64,000 nucleotides of DNA from Clostridia bacterium (GTDB lineage Bacteria > Bacillota > Clostridia > Oscillospirales > CAG-272), in assembly GCA_029007295.1 (NCBI GenBank), contig JAQXHN010000003.1, forward strand, positions 47,344-111,343, in the 5' to 3' direction. Made by a program: the position numbers and the translations under genes. Within the stretch, counting starts at the first letter, position 1. Every line of letters begins with the position of its first letter. This document shows, one piece after another, positions 25,747 through 36,168 of the stretch. The notes beneath the pieces were generated by a model, which searched no databases, was not told the origin of the DNA, and saw nothing but the letters and a program-made list of their open reading frames with translations.

Positions 25747-26453
25747 TGTCAAAGAACACAAGCGATTTTTCTTTGCTTGAAGATAAAATCGGGTACACGT
25801 TTAAAAATAAAATGCTGTTAAAAAGAGCGTTAACCCACTCGTCATACGCAAACGAACAAAGAGTACACGAGTCGGAATACAAGGATAACGAGAGAATGGA
25901 ATATCTCGGAGACAGCGTCCTTTCGCTCGTGACCAGCGAATACCTGTTTACAACTCATCCGGAAATGCCCGAGGGCAAGCTGTCTTTAGTCAGAGCCGCC
26001 TCGGTTTGCGAAAAGACTCTTGCGGAATTTGCCCGTAAAATTTCTCTGGGTTCGTTTCTTTTTCTCGGCAACGGAGAGGAACAAAATAACGGCAGAAACC
26101 GCCCGTCCATTCTGTCGGATGCCTTTGAGGCTCTGTTATGTGCAATCTTTCTTGACTCGTCGCTTGACGAGGTTAAGAAATTTCTGCTCCCGTTGATGAG
26201 TATAAAAATTTCCGAAATCGTTGAAAAAGGCTCTGCAGAGGACTATAAAACAAGCCTTCAGCACATTATTCAGCAGGAGCGAAGCGAGGTTCTTTGCTAT
26301 GTTACGGTAGGCGAAAGCGGTCCTGCGCATCAGAGAGTCTTTGAGGTTGAGGCAAGACTGAATTCCAATGTAATAGGCAGAGGCAAGGCAGGTTCAAAAA
26401 GAGAGGCCGAACAGCTTGCAGCCAAAGAGGCTCTGACTCTGTTCGGAAAATAA
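25746..26453 (+). CDS. rnc: Ribonuclease III
   Basis: A 235-residue double-strand-specific endonuclease that processes rRNA and mRNA. The catalytic signature is NERMEYLGDSVLSLV, with downstream DAFEALLCAIFLD. The C-terminal dsRNA-binding domain includes DYKTSLQHIIQQE and GKAGSKREAEQLAAKEAL. It is coupled to plsX by a one-base overlap. Confidence 0.97.
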   Translation: MSKNTSDFSLLEDKIGYTFKNKMLLKRALTHSSYANEQRVHESEYKDNERMEYLGDSVLSLVTSEYLFTTHPEMPEGKLSLVRAASVCEKTLAEFARKISLGSFLFLGNGEEQNNGRNRPSILSDAFEALLCAIFLDSSLDEVKKFLLPLMSIKISEIVEKGSAEDYKTSLQHIIQQERSEVLCYVTVGESGPAHQRVFEVEARLNSNVIGRGKAGSKREAEQLAAKEALTLFGK

Positions 26454-26454
26454 T

Positions 26455-27462
26455 ATGAAAAAGCATAAGAATATTCCTATTTTTATACCGCATTTAGGTT
26501 GCCCGAATAATTGCGTTTTTTGTAATCAGCGCAAGATTTCGGGCATTACCTCGTTTGACATAAATTCGGTTAGGCGCGATATAGATTTGTATCTCGAAAC
26601 ATCAAGCGACAGCACCGCTTCAATTCAGCTCGCCTACTTCGGAGGAAGCTTTACGGCGATAGGACGTGACGACATGCTGACCCTGTTAAGGCTCGGCTAC
26701 AGCTATATTGCAAAGGGAAAAATAGAATCCATGCGTATATCGACAAGACCCGACTGTATTGACAGCGAAATTCTCGCTTGTCTTAGAGACTACGGAGTAA
26801 AAAGCATAGAGCTCGGCATTCAGTCCTTATACGACGATGTGTTGTCCGCCTCCGGAAGAGGTCACACCGCCCGGCAAGCCCTTGACGCCATGAATCTTGT
26901 AAATTCATTTAACTGCTTCGAGCTTGTAGGTCAGATGATGACGGCTTTGCCCGAATCCACTCCGGAAAAAGAGGCCGCAACAGCAAGGATGATTTGCGAA
27001 AACGGGGCGCACGCCGCCCGAATTTACCCGACAATGGTTTTCGCAAAAACCGAGCTTGAAAACATGTTGAAAAGGGGAGATTATATACTCCCTACCGTTG
27101 AAAATCTTGTTTCGAGAACGGCAAAGGTGTTTGCCGTATTTCAAAATTACGGCGTTAAGGTGATACGAATAGGCTTGGCGGAGAACGAATCTCTTCACGA
27201 CCCCGACGGCATAGTCGGAGACTGCTATCACCCGGCCATGGGCGAGCTTGTAATGTCCGAATACTATAAGGAGCTTATCCTGAAAAAGCTTGAAAATAAC
27301 ACAAAAGAAAGTGTTACGATCCTTTGCGCAAAAGGCGAAACCTCCAAGGTTATCGGACATAAAGGGGCTAACAAAAAATATTTACAAAATAAATGCAACG
27401 TAAAAAACGTAAAAGTTATTGAAAAAAACGCCTTAAAGTTGTATAATATAGAAATAATGTGA
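26455..27462 (+). CDS. Radical SAM protein, Elp3-like
   Basis: A 335-residue radical SAM enzyme. The 4Fe-4S motif CX3CX2C is in HLGCPNNCVFCNQRKISG, followed by AYFGGSFTAIGRD and STRPDCID and SIELGIQSLYDDVL, all as in the Elp3/oxygen-independent coproporphyrinogen-like branch. The gene lies between rnc and smc, where Firmicutes often carry this family. The C-terminus (KGETSKVIGHKGANKKYL) looks like a small nucleic-acid-binding tail with a KH-like IGHKG motif, but there is no Elp3 acetyltransferase domain. Reaction unknown. Confidence 0.8.
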   Translation: MKKHKNIPIFIPHLGCPNNCVFCNQRKISGITSFDINSVRRDIDLYLETSSDSTASIQLAYFGGSFTAIGRDDMLTLLRLGYSYIAKGKIESMRISTRPDCIDSEILACLRDYGVKSIELGIQSLYDDVLSASGRGHTARQALDAMNLVNSFNCFELVGQMMTALPESTPEKEAATARMICENGAHAARIYPTMVFAKTELENMLKRGDYILPTVENLVSRTAKVFAVFQNYGVKVIRIGLAENESLHDPDGIVGDCYHPAMGELVMSEYYKELILKKLENNTKESVTILCAKGETSKVIGHKGANKKYLQNKCNVKNVKVIEKNALKLYNIEIM

Positions 27463-27481
27463 AATAAAAAGGTTAAAAGAT

Positions 27482-28183
27482 ATGCAAAATACCGTCTGCG
27501 AATTACATTTTCACACAATGGAGTCAAGCTATTGCGGTCATGTTTCAGCCGTTGATTCCATTCCCTTGTACAAAAAAAACGGATACGATTTGGTTTGTGT
27601 TACAGACCACTATAACTACGACTATTTTACGGAATACAGAAACGGCAGTATTTCCTGGAGTCAGGCAGTAAAGAAGAGATTGCTCGGCTACGAAACGGCA
27701 AAAAGAGTCGGAGACGAATGCGGCGTTACCGTTCTTTTAGCGGCTGAGTTTCGTTTTCCCGATTATTCAAACGACTATCTCGTATACGGAATAACCCCCG
27801 AAATGATGCTCGATCATCCGGAATTACACGAATTGACGCTCAGCGAATTTTCCGATTTTGCAAAAAAGAACGATATAGTCGTCATTCAGGCTCACCCCTT
27901 CAGATACGGTCAGACAATCATGCCCGTAAAATACATTGACGGAGTTGAAGCCTACAACTCCCATCCCCTGCACAACGCACACAATGCGGTTGCCGAAAAA
28001 TATGCCGAGCTGAACAATTTAATAGCAACAGCCGGTCAGGATTTCCACCAATATCCCGCCATGCTCGGCTGTAAAACTCTTTTCCATGGTGAAATAAGGT
28101 CATTGTCCGATTTAAAGACAAAGCTGAGAAGCCGTGATTTTGAAATAATTAAACCCGAGCACCCGGCAATATATAACGATTAA
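27482..28183 (+). CDS. PHP-domain metal-dependent phosphoesterase
   Basis: A 233-residue PHP-fold protein. Metal ligands are visible in ELHFHTMESSYCGH, VCVTDHYNYDYF, VVIQAHPFR and ATAGQDFHQ. Relatives include histidinol phosphatase and other small phosphoesterases. The substrate cannot be told. It lies 19 bases after the radical SAM gene and before smc. Confidence 0.8.
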   Translation: MQNTVCELHFHTMESSYCGHVSAVDSIPLYKKNGYDLVCVTDHYNYDYFTEYRNGSISWSQAVKKRLLGYETAKRVGDECGVTVLLAAEFRFPDYSNDYLVYGITPEMMLDHPELHELTLSEFSDFAKKNDIVVIQAHPFRYGQTIMPVKYIDGVEAYNSHPLHNAHNAVAEKYAELNNLIATAGQDFHQYPAMLGCKTLFHGEIRSLSDLKTKLRSRDFEIIKPEHPAIYND

Positions 28184-28227
28184 TACATTGCGAACATAAC
28201 GAAATTCTACCGAAAGGAGGTCGCGGT

Positions 28228-31200
28228 ATGAAGTTAAAATCACTTGAGCTTCAGGGCTTTAAATCTTTCCCGGAAAAAACGGTATTGAATTTTGACCGCG
28301 GCGTTACTGCGGTAGTAGGTCCCAACGGAAGCGGAAAATCTAATATTTCCGACGCTATGCGTTGGGTTTTAGGCGAAATATCGTCCAAGAGCATCCGAGG
28401 CACAAAAATGGAGGACGTGATTTTCGGCGGCACAGACAATCGCCGTGCGATGGGCTTTTGCGAGGTTTCCCTCACAATAGACAACACCGACCCCGATAAC
28501 AGAATGGCTATTGATTACGACGAAGTTACAGTAACCCGCCGTTATTTCCGTTCGGGCGACAGCGAATATTTAATCAACAGAAAGCCGGTCAGACTAAAGG
28601 ATATTACCGAGATGTTTATGAATACCGGTATAGGCAGAAGCGGTTATTCCATTGTCGGCCAGGGCAAGGCTGCAGAAATCATCTCTCAAAAGAGCGACGA
28701 AAGACGTATTATTTTTGAGGAAGCCTCGGGTATTGCAAAATATCGTCACAAGAAAAACGAATCCGAAAGGAAGCTTGCCGAGGTTGAGGATAATCTCATT
28801 CGCATAGGCGATATTGTCAGCGAGCTTGAATCCCGCGTAGGTCCCCTGGAAAAGGAAGCGGAGAAGGCAAGAAAATATCTTGATTTGTACGAAAAGAAAA
28901 AGGCGTTTGATATTTCAATCACGCTTTTTGATATTTCTGACATCCGCTCAAAGGAAAATAAAATAAATTCGGAATACGAAATTTCAAAGCACGAGCTTGA
29001 AATGCTCGACGACTCTCTCAAAACAGTCGAAACAAGACAGGATATTCTTTTTGAAAACACGCAAAAAAACAAATTACGCTCAGAGGAGCTGTCAAGGCTT
29101 ATCCGCGAAACCAACGAAAAGAAATTCTCTTTTGAAGCCTCCGGCAAGGTGTACGAAAACGAAATATCACATATACGGGAAAGGCGTATAAGCGCCGAAA
29201 CAGAGCTCAAATCGCTTGAAACCTCCTTTGAGCAGGGACAACTCTCGTTTGAAGCTGCAATGACCGAGCTTGCGGCAAAGGAGGAGAAAAAACGGAGCGT
29301 TTGCCGGACTCTGAACGAAACCGCAGAAAAATTAGACGGTATTACAAAAGAAATCGAACAAAACGAAACCGTGCTCGATTCTCTTGACGATAATTTAACC
29401 CATTTAAAAGAAGAAAAAGTAAACGCACAGATTCTGCTCTCCGCCCTTGCCGTTTCCGAAAAAGGAGACGGGGAGCACCGCTTGCAAATCGAAGCCGAGC
29501 TTTCCGAATTGGAGCAGGACATTTCCGATTTTGAAAACAGAATTGCAAAATCTAAGGAAACCGTTTCGGAATACGAAAAAAACAAGCAGGCTTTAAAAAA
29601 CGAGCTTGACGCTTTAACCGAGAAGCAGAACGAGACAGAAAGAAGGCTGCTTCATTTAACCGATAAGGCGGCGTTGGCCGAAATAGATATACGAACAAAA
29701 AAAGCCAAAATAGATGCACTCGAACGCATGGAGGCACAGCTCGAGGGCTACGCCCACAGCGTCAGAGCCGTAATGAACGCCAAGGAAAAGGGTAGTCTTC
29801 ACGGAATATGCGCTCCCGTTTCAAAGCTTATTTCTTTGAAGGAGCGGTATACCACGGCGATAGAATCCGCACTCGGCGCTTCAATGCAGAATATTGTAGT
29901 CGGCACCGAGCAGGACGCCAAAAACGCACTCCGTTATCTTCGTGACAACCGCTTAGGAAGAGCTACCTTCTATCCCATAAACACAATGAAGCCTCGTTAT
30001 CCTCAAGGCAGAGAAAAGGATGTTGTCAATTATACGGGATACCTCGGCATGGCAAACGAACTGGTTGATACCGAAAACAAATTCAGACCGGTTATTGACT
30101 ATCTTCTCTGCAAAACGGCAGTGTTTGACAATCTGGATAACGCAACCGTTATGGCAAAGGCAACGGGCTATACAATTCGTACCGTTACGCTTGACGGACA
30201 GTTAATAAATGCCGGCGGATCCTTTACGGGCGGCTCGGCGGTTCGAGAAAGCGGTATGCTGGGAAGACACGCTCAGATTGACAAGCTGAAAAGTGAAATC
30301 ACAGAATCAGAAAAGAATCTTCGAAAAATTGCTTCCGAAACCGAAAAAATCAGCGCGGAAAAGGACGCATTGAGAAAGAGCTGTGACGAAATTAACGAAA
30401 AGCTTGCGCTGTTCTCCTCCCTTTCACTTGCTCAAACGACTCAAAGCAAGGTTTTGGAAACTCAGCTGGAGTCGGATAATGCGAGAAAAACATCGCTTTT
30501 GCTCTCCCTTGACGGTATTGACAACGCTGCAAAAAAGGCAAAGCGTGAATACATAGACACGGAGGCGAAAATAACCGAATGCGTTGAAAAAATCAATCAA
30601 ATACAGTCGGATATCTGCTCCTGCGAAAGCAAACGAAGGACGCTGACCCTTTCACAAAGCGATACTCAAATGCTTTTGCATAAAATTCAGACGGAAAACG
30701 CACTTTGCGAAAAGGAAATAGAAGCCGCAAAGGAAAAGCTTGAGGAAAAGAAGAATGCGTCGTTTGATTTACAAAATAAAATCGAACAGGCAAAAAACAC
30801 CGTGCTTGACTGCGACGCCGAGCTTAAAAAAATAACCGAAAACATCGAAAACAGCTCGGAAAACGCAAAAAATCTGACAAAGCAGATTGCAGAATACGAA
30901 AAAGAAATTCAAGCCTTATCAGATATGTCGGCCGAATTCGAGAAGAAGGAAACGGCGCTTCGAGAGGAGAAAAAGGATATCGAGCATAAGCGGGAAATCG
31001 TATTCCGTAGCTTTACAAAAGCGGAAGCCGCACGCGAATCCATTGCCGGTATGCAGGATAAATTAACCGCACACCTAATGGAGGAGTACGAGCTGACATA
31101 TACCGACGCTGTCGCATTGGGAGCGGAAGAATTAACCGAAGAAACAAGAAAATCCGCAATGTCCGCACTCTCCGACCTAAAAGCAAAATTGAAGAGCGTC

Positions 31201-31821
31201 GGCAATGTAAACGTTAATGCGATAGAGGAGTACGCTTCGGTCAGCGAAAGATATACGTTCCTTAAAGGACAGTTTGACGACCTTTCCGAATCGAGAAAGG
31301 ATTTATCCGATGTAATCTATAAGCTTGAAAAGGAAATGAGAGAAAAATTCCTTTCCGTTTTCGAAAAGATAAATACAAACTTCAAGCAGGTATTTAAGGA
31401 ACTGTTCGGCGGCGGAAATGCCGAGATTTCGCTTTCCGATCCCGAAAACGTACTGACATCGGGTATTGAAATCAACGTAGCTCCCCCCGGAAAAATAATA
31501 AAGAGTCTCTCGCTTCTGTCCGGCGGAGAGCAGTCATTCGTTGCTATTGCGCTTTTCTTCTCAATCTTAAAGGTAAATCCGACTCCCTTCTGTTTCCTCG
31601 ACGAGATTGAGGCGGCGCTCGACGATGTAAATGTTCTGAGATTTGCCGAATACTGCAAAAAATATTCCGACAAAACGCAATTCATCATTATCACGCACAG
31701 ACGGGGAACAATGGAATATGCCGATACGCTTTACGGCGTTACAATGTACGAGCGAGGCGTATCAAAGGTTCTCTCCGTAAATGTTGCCGATGTTGAAGCT
31801 AAGCTCGGTGTAAAATTATAA
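28228..31821 (+). CDS. smc: Chromosome partition protein SMC
   Basis: A 1197-residue condensin ATPase. Walker A is [20 protein letters not shown] near residue 35. Long coiled coils flank a hinge around residues 510-670 ([12 protein letters not shown] through [14 protein letters not shown]). The C-terminal head has the ABC signature [18 protein letters not shown] and Walker [20 protein letters not shown] precedes the ATG. The long minus-strand ORFs in this interval are shadows of the coiled coil. ScpA and ScpB are not in the window. Confidence 0.98.
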   Translation: MKLKSLELQGFKSFPEKTVLNFDRGVTAVVGPNGSGKSNISDAMRWVLGEISSKSIRGTKMEDVIFGGTDNRRAMGFCEVSLTIDNTDPDNRMAIDYDEVTVTRRYFRSGDSEYLINRKPVRLKDITEMFMNTGIGRSGYSIVGQGKAAEIISQKSDERRIIFEEASGIAKYRHKKNESERKLAEVEDNLIRIGDIVSELESRVGPLEKEAEKARKYLDLYEKKKAFDISITLFDISDIRSKENKINSEYEISKHELEMLDDSLKTVETRQDILFENTQKNKLRSEELSRLIRETNEKKFSFEASGKVYENEISHIRERRISAETELKSLETSFEQGQLSFEAAMTELAAKEEKKRSVCRTLNETAEKLDGITKEIEQNETVLDSLDDNLTHLKEEKVNAQILLSALAVSEKGDGEHRLQIEAELSELEQDISDFENRIAKSKETVSEYEKNKQALKNELDALTEKQNETERRLLHLTDKAALAEIDIRTKKAKIDALERMEAQLEGYAHSVRAVMNAKEKGSLHGICAPVSKLISLKERYTTAIESALGASMQNIVVGTEQDAKNALRYLRDNRLGRATFYPINTMKPRYPQGREKDVVNYTGYLGMANELVDTENKFRPVIDYLLCKTAVFDNLDNATVMAKATGYTIRTVTLDGQLINAGGSFTGGSAVRESGMLGRHAQIDKLKSEITESEKNLRKIASETEKISAEKDALRKSCDEINEKLALFSSLSLAQTTQSKVLETQLESDNARKTSLLLSLDGIDNAAKKAKREYIDTEAKITECVEKINQIQSDICSCESKRRTLTLSQSDTQMLLHKIQTENALCEKEIEAAKEKLEEKKNASFDLQNKIEQAKNTVLDCDAELKKITENIENSSENAKNLTKQIAEYEKEIQALSDMSAEFEKKETALREEKKDIEHKREIVFRSFTKAEAARESIAGMQDKLTAHLMEEYELTYTDAVALGAEELTEETRKSAMSALSDLKAKLKSVGNVNVNAIEEYASVSERYTFLKGQFDDLSESRKDLSDVIYKLEKEMREKFLSVFEKINTNFKQVFKELFGGGNAEISLSDPENVLTSGIEINVAPPGKIIKSLSLLSGGEQSFVAIALFFSILKVNPTPFCFLDEIEAALDDVNVLRFAEYCKKYSDKTQFIIITHRRGTMEYADTLYGVTMYERGVSKVLSVNVADVEAKLGVKL

Positions 31822-31836
31822 CATAGGATAATTATC

Positions 31837-32748
31837 ATGGGATTTTTTGACAAACTGAAGCAAGGATTAACAAAAACCAAAAATACGGTTTTCTCTCCGA
31901 TTAACACGCTTTTACGCAGTATGCGAAAGGTGGACGAAGAGCTTTTGGAAGAGCTTGAGGAGATTTTAATCTGTGCCGATACGGGTATGGAAACCGCACA
32001 AGCCGTCATCTCGGCTCTGCGGGAGAGAATCAAGGACGATAAAATTAAGGACGCCGACGAGGTTACCTTAGCGCTTAAGGAGATTATGACCGATATGCTC
32101 GGCGAGGAATCCCCCCTTGTGCTGGGTGAAACAAAACCGTCCGTTATCCTTGTTATCGGGGTTAACGGCGTAGGAAAAACAACCTCTATTGCAAAGATTG
32201 CAAACCTTTTGAAGTCCGAGGGCAATAATGTTTTGCTCTGTGCCGCAGACACATTCCGTGCGGCTGCAATCGACCAGCTGCAGATTTGGGCTGACAGGTG
32301 CGGCGTTGATTTAATCAAGCATACCGAGGGCTCCGACCCTGCCGCTGTTGTGTTCGATGCGGCTTGCGCCGCAAAGAGCCGAGGAAGCGACGTTTTGATT
32401 ATCGACACCGCCGGCAGACTTCACAACAAGAAAAACCTAATGGATGAGCTTTCCAAAATAAGCAGGGTTCTTGACAGAGAATTACCCGGCTCAAAGCGTG
32501 AAACTCTCCTTGTATTAGACGCCACCACCGGTCAGAACGCAATAAATCAGGCTTACGAATTCACAAAAACAAGCGAAATAACCGGTCTTGTGCTGACAAA
32601 GCTTGACGGAACAGCAAAGGGCGGATGCGTGCTTTCAATCAACTCAAAGCTGGGCATTCCCGTTAAATTTATAGGCGTGGGTGAAGCTATTGACGATATG
32701 CAGCGCTTTGTTCCGAAGGATTTTGTGAACGCATTATTTGAAAATTAA
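31837..32748 (+). CDS. ftsY: Signal recognition particle receptor FtsY
   Basis: A 303-residue SRP-type GTPase docking ribosome-SRP complexes at the membrane. G1 is [18 protein letters not shown], followed by [31 protein letters not shown] and [11 protein letters not shown]. The acidic N-terminal A domain of enterobacteria is absent, leaving only a short amphipathic start, normal in Firmicutes. It follows smc by 15 bases. Confidence 0.97.
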   Translation: MGFFDKLKQGLTKTKNTVFSPINTLLRSMRKVDEELLEELEEILICADTGMETAQAVISALRERIKDDKIKDADEVTLALKEIMTDMLGEESPLVLGETKPSVILVIGVNGVGKTTSIAKIANLLKSEGNNVLLCAADTFRAAAIDQLQIWADRCGVDLIKHTEGSDPAAVVFDAACAAKSRGSDVLIIDTAGRLHNKKNLMDELSKISRVLDRELPGSKRETLLVLDATTGQNAINQAYEFTKTSEITGLVLTKLDGTAKGGCVLSINSKLGIPVKFIGVGEAIDDMQRFVPKDFVNALFEN

Positions 32749-33963
32749 ATGAAAATCGTACTTGCTACACATAATAAAAATAAACTCCGCGAGATGAGGG
32801 CAATGCTCTCAGATTTTGATATTGAGGTGCTGTCCACCGACGATATCGGATTCACGCAGGAGGTTGAAGAAAACGGCTTAACCTTTGAGGAAAACGCAAG
32901 AATTAAGGCAAGGGCAATTTCCGCACTCGGCTATATTGCTATAGCCGACGATTCGGGACTCTGCGTTGATGCGCTGAACGGCGCTCCCGGTATTTATTCC
33001 GCAAGATACGCAGGGGAAGAATGCGATTATGCAAAGAACAACGAGCTTTTGCTTCGGGAAATGAAAGACGTTCCGGATGAAAAACGGACGGCTCACTTTA
33101 TCACAGCCATAGTAATGTCCTTTCCCGATTCCCGTGAAATTGTGTGTATCGGACGCCGGGACGGAATTATTCTTCGTGAATTAAAGGGCACAGACGGCTT
33201 CGGATACGACCCGCTTTTCTATATTCCCGAGACAGGCAAAACCTTTGCCGAGCTTTCCGCACGGGAGAAAAACGAAATCAGTCACCGCGGTCTTGCTATG
33301 AAGGAATTAAAGCGGAAAATCGCGCGTTTGCCGAAGGAAAAAGAAAAATATACCGTCGGCATCTACGGCGGAACCTTTTCCCCCCCTCATGTCGGCCATT
33401 TACATGCAATAAACGCCTTTCTTTCGGAGGGAAAAATAGACTTTATGCTTGTTATTCCGTCGTTCATTCCGCCGCACAAGGAGCTTGAAATAGGCGATAA
33501 GCCGAAAAATCGTCTTGAGATGACTCGGCTGATGCTGAAAAACCATCCCGAGTACGAAAAGCGGATTTTTGTTTCCGACTGGGAAATCGAGCAGGGTGAA
33601 ACGAGCTATACTGTGAATACCCTAAAGCATTATTCACGCTTCACCGATAAACTGAAGCTGCTTATCGGTACGGATATGCTTATGACCTTTGATCAATGGA
33701 AAAATCCCGAAATAATAAGCTCTCTTTGCACTCTGTGTTATATCCCGAGAGAGGAGCAGGACGAGGAAGACAGGATTACGGTAAAAGAAAAAATAGACAG
33801 CCTAACAGAAAAATACAATACTAAGGTTGCGGTATTACCGTCAAAAGCGTTGGAATGCTCTTCCACCGAAATAAGAGAAAACCGAAAAAAAGGCAAAGAT
33901 ATTTCGAAATCGGTATGTACGGAGGTTTTGAATTTCATAAATGAAAACTCACTGTACACATAA
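32749..33963 (+). CDS. Fusion of RdgB/HAM1 nucleotide pyrophosphatase and NadD adenylyltransferase
   Basis: A 404-residue protein that joins two normally separate enzymes in one frame. Residues 1-197 are RdgB-like (VLATHNKNKLREM, ADDSGLCVDALNGAPGIYSARYAG, SHRGLAMKELK), which remove dITP and XTP from the pool. Residues 200-404 are NadD (VGIYGGTFSPPHVGHLHA, LIGTDMLMTFDQW, SSTEIRENRKKG), which adenylates nicotinate mononucleotide to make NAD. Both domains look complete and are linked by about three residues (EKEK-YTVG). It starts directly at the ftsY stop. The neighbouring yqeK gene commonly follows a free nadD. Confidence 0.92.
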   Translation: MKIVLATHNKNKLREMRAMLSDFDIEVLSTDDIGFTQEVEENGLTFEENARIKARAISALGYIAIADDSGLCVDALNGAPGIYSARYAGEECDYAKNNELLLREMKDVPDEKRTAHFITAIVMSFPDSREIVCIGRRDGIILRELKGTDGFGYDPLFYIPETGKTFAELSAREKNEISHRGLAMKELKRKIARLPKEKEKYTVGIYGGTFSPPHVGHLHAINAFLSEGKIDFMLVIPSFIPPHKELEIGDKPKNRLEMTRLMLKNHPEYEKRIFVSDWEIEQGETSYTVNTLKHYSRFTDKLKLLIGTDMLMTFDQWKNPEIISSLCTLCYIPREEQDEEDRITVKEKIDSLTEKYNTKVAVLPSKALECSSTEIRENRKKGKDISKSVCTEVLNFINENSLYT

Positions 33964-34576
33964 TGAAACGGACAAGGAAATAATGGGATATCTTAAACTC
34001 CGGCTTTCGGAAAAAAGATACTCCCACGTTTGTTCGGTCGCCGACGAATGTATGCGGTATAGCGATTTGTTTTCTCTTTCCGATTCCCAAAAGGCCGATT
34101 TATATACCGCCTCGCTCTTACACGATATAACGAAGGAAGAACCTTTGCAGGAGCATATTTCCATTCTGAAAAGGAACAAAATTACGCTTCCCGAGGACGA
34201 AATGCAATCTCCCCTGACCCTACACGCAAGAACGGGAGCGTTACTCGCAAAAGAAAAATACGGTATTAACGGCGACATCTTCTCCATGATAGACGCACAT
34301 ACTACGGGCAAGGAGAATATGTCCGTTTGCGAAAAATTGCTGTTTCTGTGTGATTTTATCGAACCGAAAAGAACAAATCCCGCCTGTCGCCGCTTAAGAG
34401 ATTTTTTTCTTAACAATTTAAAAGCAATGCCGGCATATACAGCGCTTGATTCTGCCTTACTGGAATCAATGGATTCTACGATCCGCTATTTAGTGGATGA
34501 GAAAAGACCTATTTCGCAAAGAACCATCAGAGCAAGAAACTTCATTCTTCAAACGAAAGGATACCTTCTGAAATGA
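33941..34576 (+). CDS. yqeK: YqeK-family HD hydrolase
   Basis: A 211-residue HD-domain protein; family members cleave diadenosine tetraphosphate. The metal-binding core is in EKRYSHVCSVADE, YTASLLHDITKEEP and MIDAHTTG. The start is uncertain: ATG 33941 overlaps the fusion gene by 23 bases with no good ribosome site, while ATG 33983 has AAGGA five bases before it. It sits in the conserved nadD-yqeK-LCP-rsfS-leuS order. Confidence 0.87.
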   Translation: MKTHCTHNETDKEIMGYLKLRLSEKRYSHVCSVADECMRYSDLFSLSDSQKADLYTASLLHDITKEEPLQEHISILKRNKITLPEDEMQSPLTLHARTGALLAKEKYGINGDIFSMIDAHTTGKENMSVCEKLLFLCDFIEPKRTNPACRRLRDFFLNNLKAMPAYTALDSALLESMDSTIRYLVDEKRPISQRTIRARNFILQTKGYLLK

Positions 34577-35751
34577 ACAATGTAAGAAATAACAATATGC
34601 GTAAATCAAATCAAAAAAACAGAAAGAAAAAAACACTGATTATTGTTGATATAGTACTTTTGGTGCTGATTTTGGCTGTGGGATATATGTTCCGCAACAC
34701 TATCCTCGACTGGGTGGCAAATACTTTTTATACCCCGGACCATAAGTCTGCATTCAACAACAGTAACAATATCGAATATGTGGATTCCAATAACAATAAG
34801 GTATCTCCGGATGATTTGCAGGAGGGTAATTACAATATTCTCTGTATCGGTAAGGACGATATTGCATTAAACACCGACGTTATGATTTTGGTAAACATAA
34901 ACACCAAAAAGGATTGCGTAACGGCAATGCAGATTCCGAGAGATACATTCTTCACTTACAATTCAGTCCCCGTTAAGTTCAATTCGATGTTTGCACGAGT
35001 TTATAACGGCAAAAACACCGAGGAGGACAAGAAGAAGGGCTTGCAGGAGATGACAGATATTCTTTCAAAGAATCTTTCCGTTCACATTGACTACTACGCT
35101 ATGATTGACCTTAAAGGCGTTGCGGAAATGGTTGACCTAATCGGCGGTGTCGAAATGTATGTGCCATACGATATGAAATACAATGACCCGGGTCAGAATC
35201 TTTATATTAACCTAAAGGAAGGTCAGCAGACCTTAACGGGCGACCAGGCAAGGCAGTATGTTCGTTTCCGTTCCGGCTATGTTCAGGCAGACGTCGGAAG
35301 ACAGGACGCTCAAAAGGTATTTATCGTCGCCTTTCTGAACAACTTCCGAATGAAGTACACCGATGTTGGCGTTAAGGAGCTTATTTCCAAGATGGAGGAG
35401 CTTCTTATCACAAATATTCCTTCAAACGATATGCTTTATTTCGCTTTAAAGGCAAGAACGATGGACTTTAACAACATACGTATGCTCTCTGCCCCGGGCA
35501 ATCCGCAGTATTACAACGGCGTATCCTATTATGTAATTAACCGTGAAGCGGTATACAACATCATTAAGAATTATTATTCTCTTGTTGAAGACGGTCTGAC
35601 GCTGGCTGAAGAATCGTTCGATAAGGACAGAAACTTTACGCTCCTGACAGACGCTTCCATTAATCACTGGTATACGATGCATTTATCCGAAACAACGGAA
35701 TATACCGCACAGGAGATTTCCGATAACGGTATTGACATTCTCTTAAAATAA
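34573..35751 (+). CDS. LytR-CpsA-Psr (LCP) family protein
   Basis: A 392-residue membrane protein. A short basic cytoplasmic N-terminus (KKNRKKKT) leads into one TM helix at about 17-40; the rest is extracellular. The LCP domain shows LCIGKDDIALNTDVMILVNIN, MQIPRDTFF, MVDLIGGVEMYVPYDM, and RSGYVQADVGRQDAQKVF with the conserved Arg residues. LCP enzymes attach anionic glycopolymers to peptidoglycan. Its start overlaps the yqeK stop by ATGA. Confidence 0.92.
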   Translation: MNNVRNNNMRKSNQKNRKKKTLIIVDIVLLVLILAVGYMFRNTILDWVANTFYTPDHKSAFNNSNNIEYVDSNNNKVSPDDLQEGNYNILCIGKDDIALNTDVMILVNINTKKDCVTAMQIPRDTFFTYNSVPVKFNSMFARVYNGKNTEEDKKKGLQEMTDILSKNLSVHIDYYAMIDLKGVAEMVDLIGGVEMYVPYDMKYNDPGQNLYINLKEGQQTLTGDQARQYVRFRSGYVQADVGRQDAQKVFIVAFLNNFRMKYTDVGVKELISKMEELLITNIPSNDMLYFALKARTMDFNNIRMLSAPGNPQYYNGVSYYVINREAVYNIIKNYYSLVEDGLTLAEESFDKDRNFTLLTDASINHWYTMHLSETTEYTAQEISDNGIDILLK

Positions 35752-35760
35752 GGAGCTGAT

Positions 35761-36168
35761 ATGAGCGAAGTGAAAAAATACGATTTATCAAATCCCGATG
35801 ATTTATCCGCAAAGATAATAAATATCCTTTACGGGAAAAAGGCTCATGATATAAAGCTTCTGAAGGTTACAAATCAAACGGTAATAGCTGATTATTTCGT
35901 TATCGCAACGGGTAATTCAAACACGCAAATTAAGGCTCTGGCCGACGAGGTTGAATATCAAACCGGACTGCTCGGCTTAAAGCCCAAAAATGTTGAAGGC
36001 TTCAGAGAAGCGAGCTGGGTTCTGCTTGATTATTCAAGCGTTATTGTTCATATTTTCAACCGGGAAACAAGAGAGTTTTACAACCTGGAGCGGCTTTGGA
36101 GCGACGCTGAGGAAATTAACGCAAAATCCCTAATCGAAGAAGAAGAAAAGGACGAAGACAATGGCTAA
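35761..36168 (+). CDS. rsfS: Ribosomal silencing factor RsfS
   Basis: A 135-residue protein that binds L14 and blocks joining of the subunits during starvation. The family core is [22 protein letters not shown], then [35 protein letters not shown]. The C-terminal tail is acidic and slightly extended. It overlaps the leuS start by 8 bases. Confidence 0.95.
   Translation: MSEVKKYDLSNPDDLSAKIINILYGKKAHDIKLLKVTNQTVIADYFVIATGNSNTQIKALADEVEYQTGLLGLKPKNVEGFREASWVLLDYSSVIVHIFNRETREFYNLERLWSDAEEINAKSLIEEEEKDEDNG

Noticed and set aside
28746-29585. 279-residue minus-strand ORF inside smc
   Set aside because: Ser/Phe-rich antisense of the coiled-coil region; smc is certain on the plus strand.
36116-36160. 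T-box leader for leuS
   Set aside because: leuS overlaps rsfS, leaving no space for a leader.
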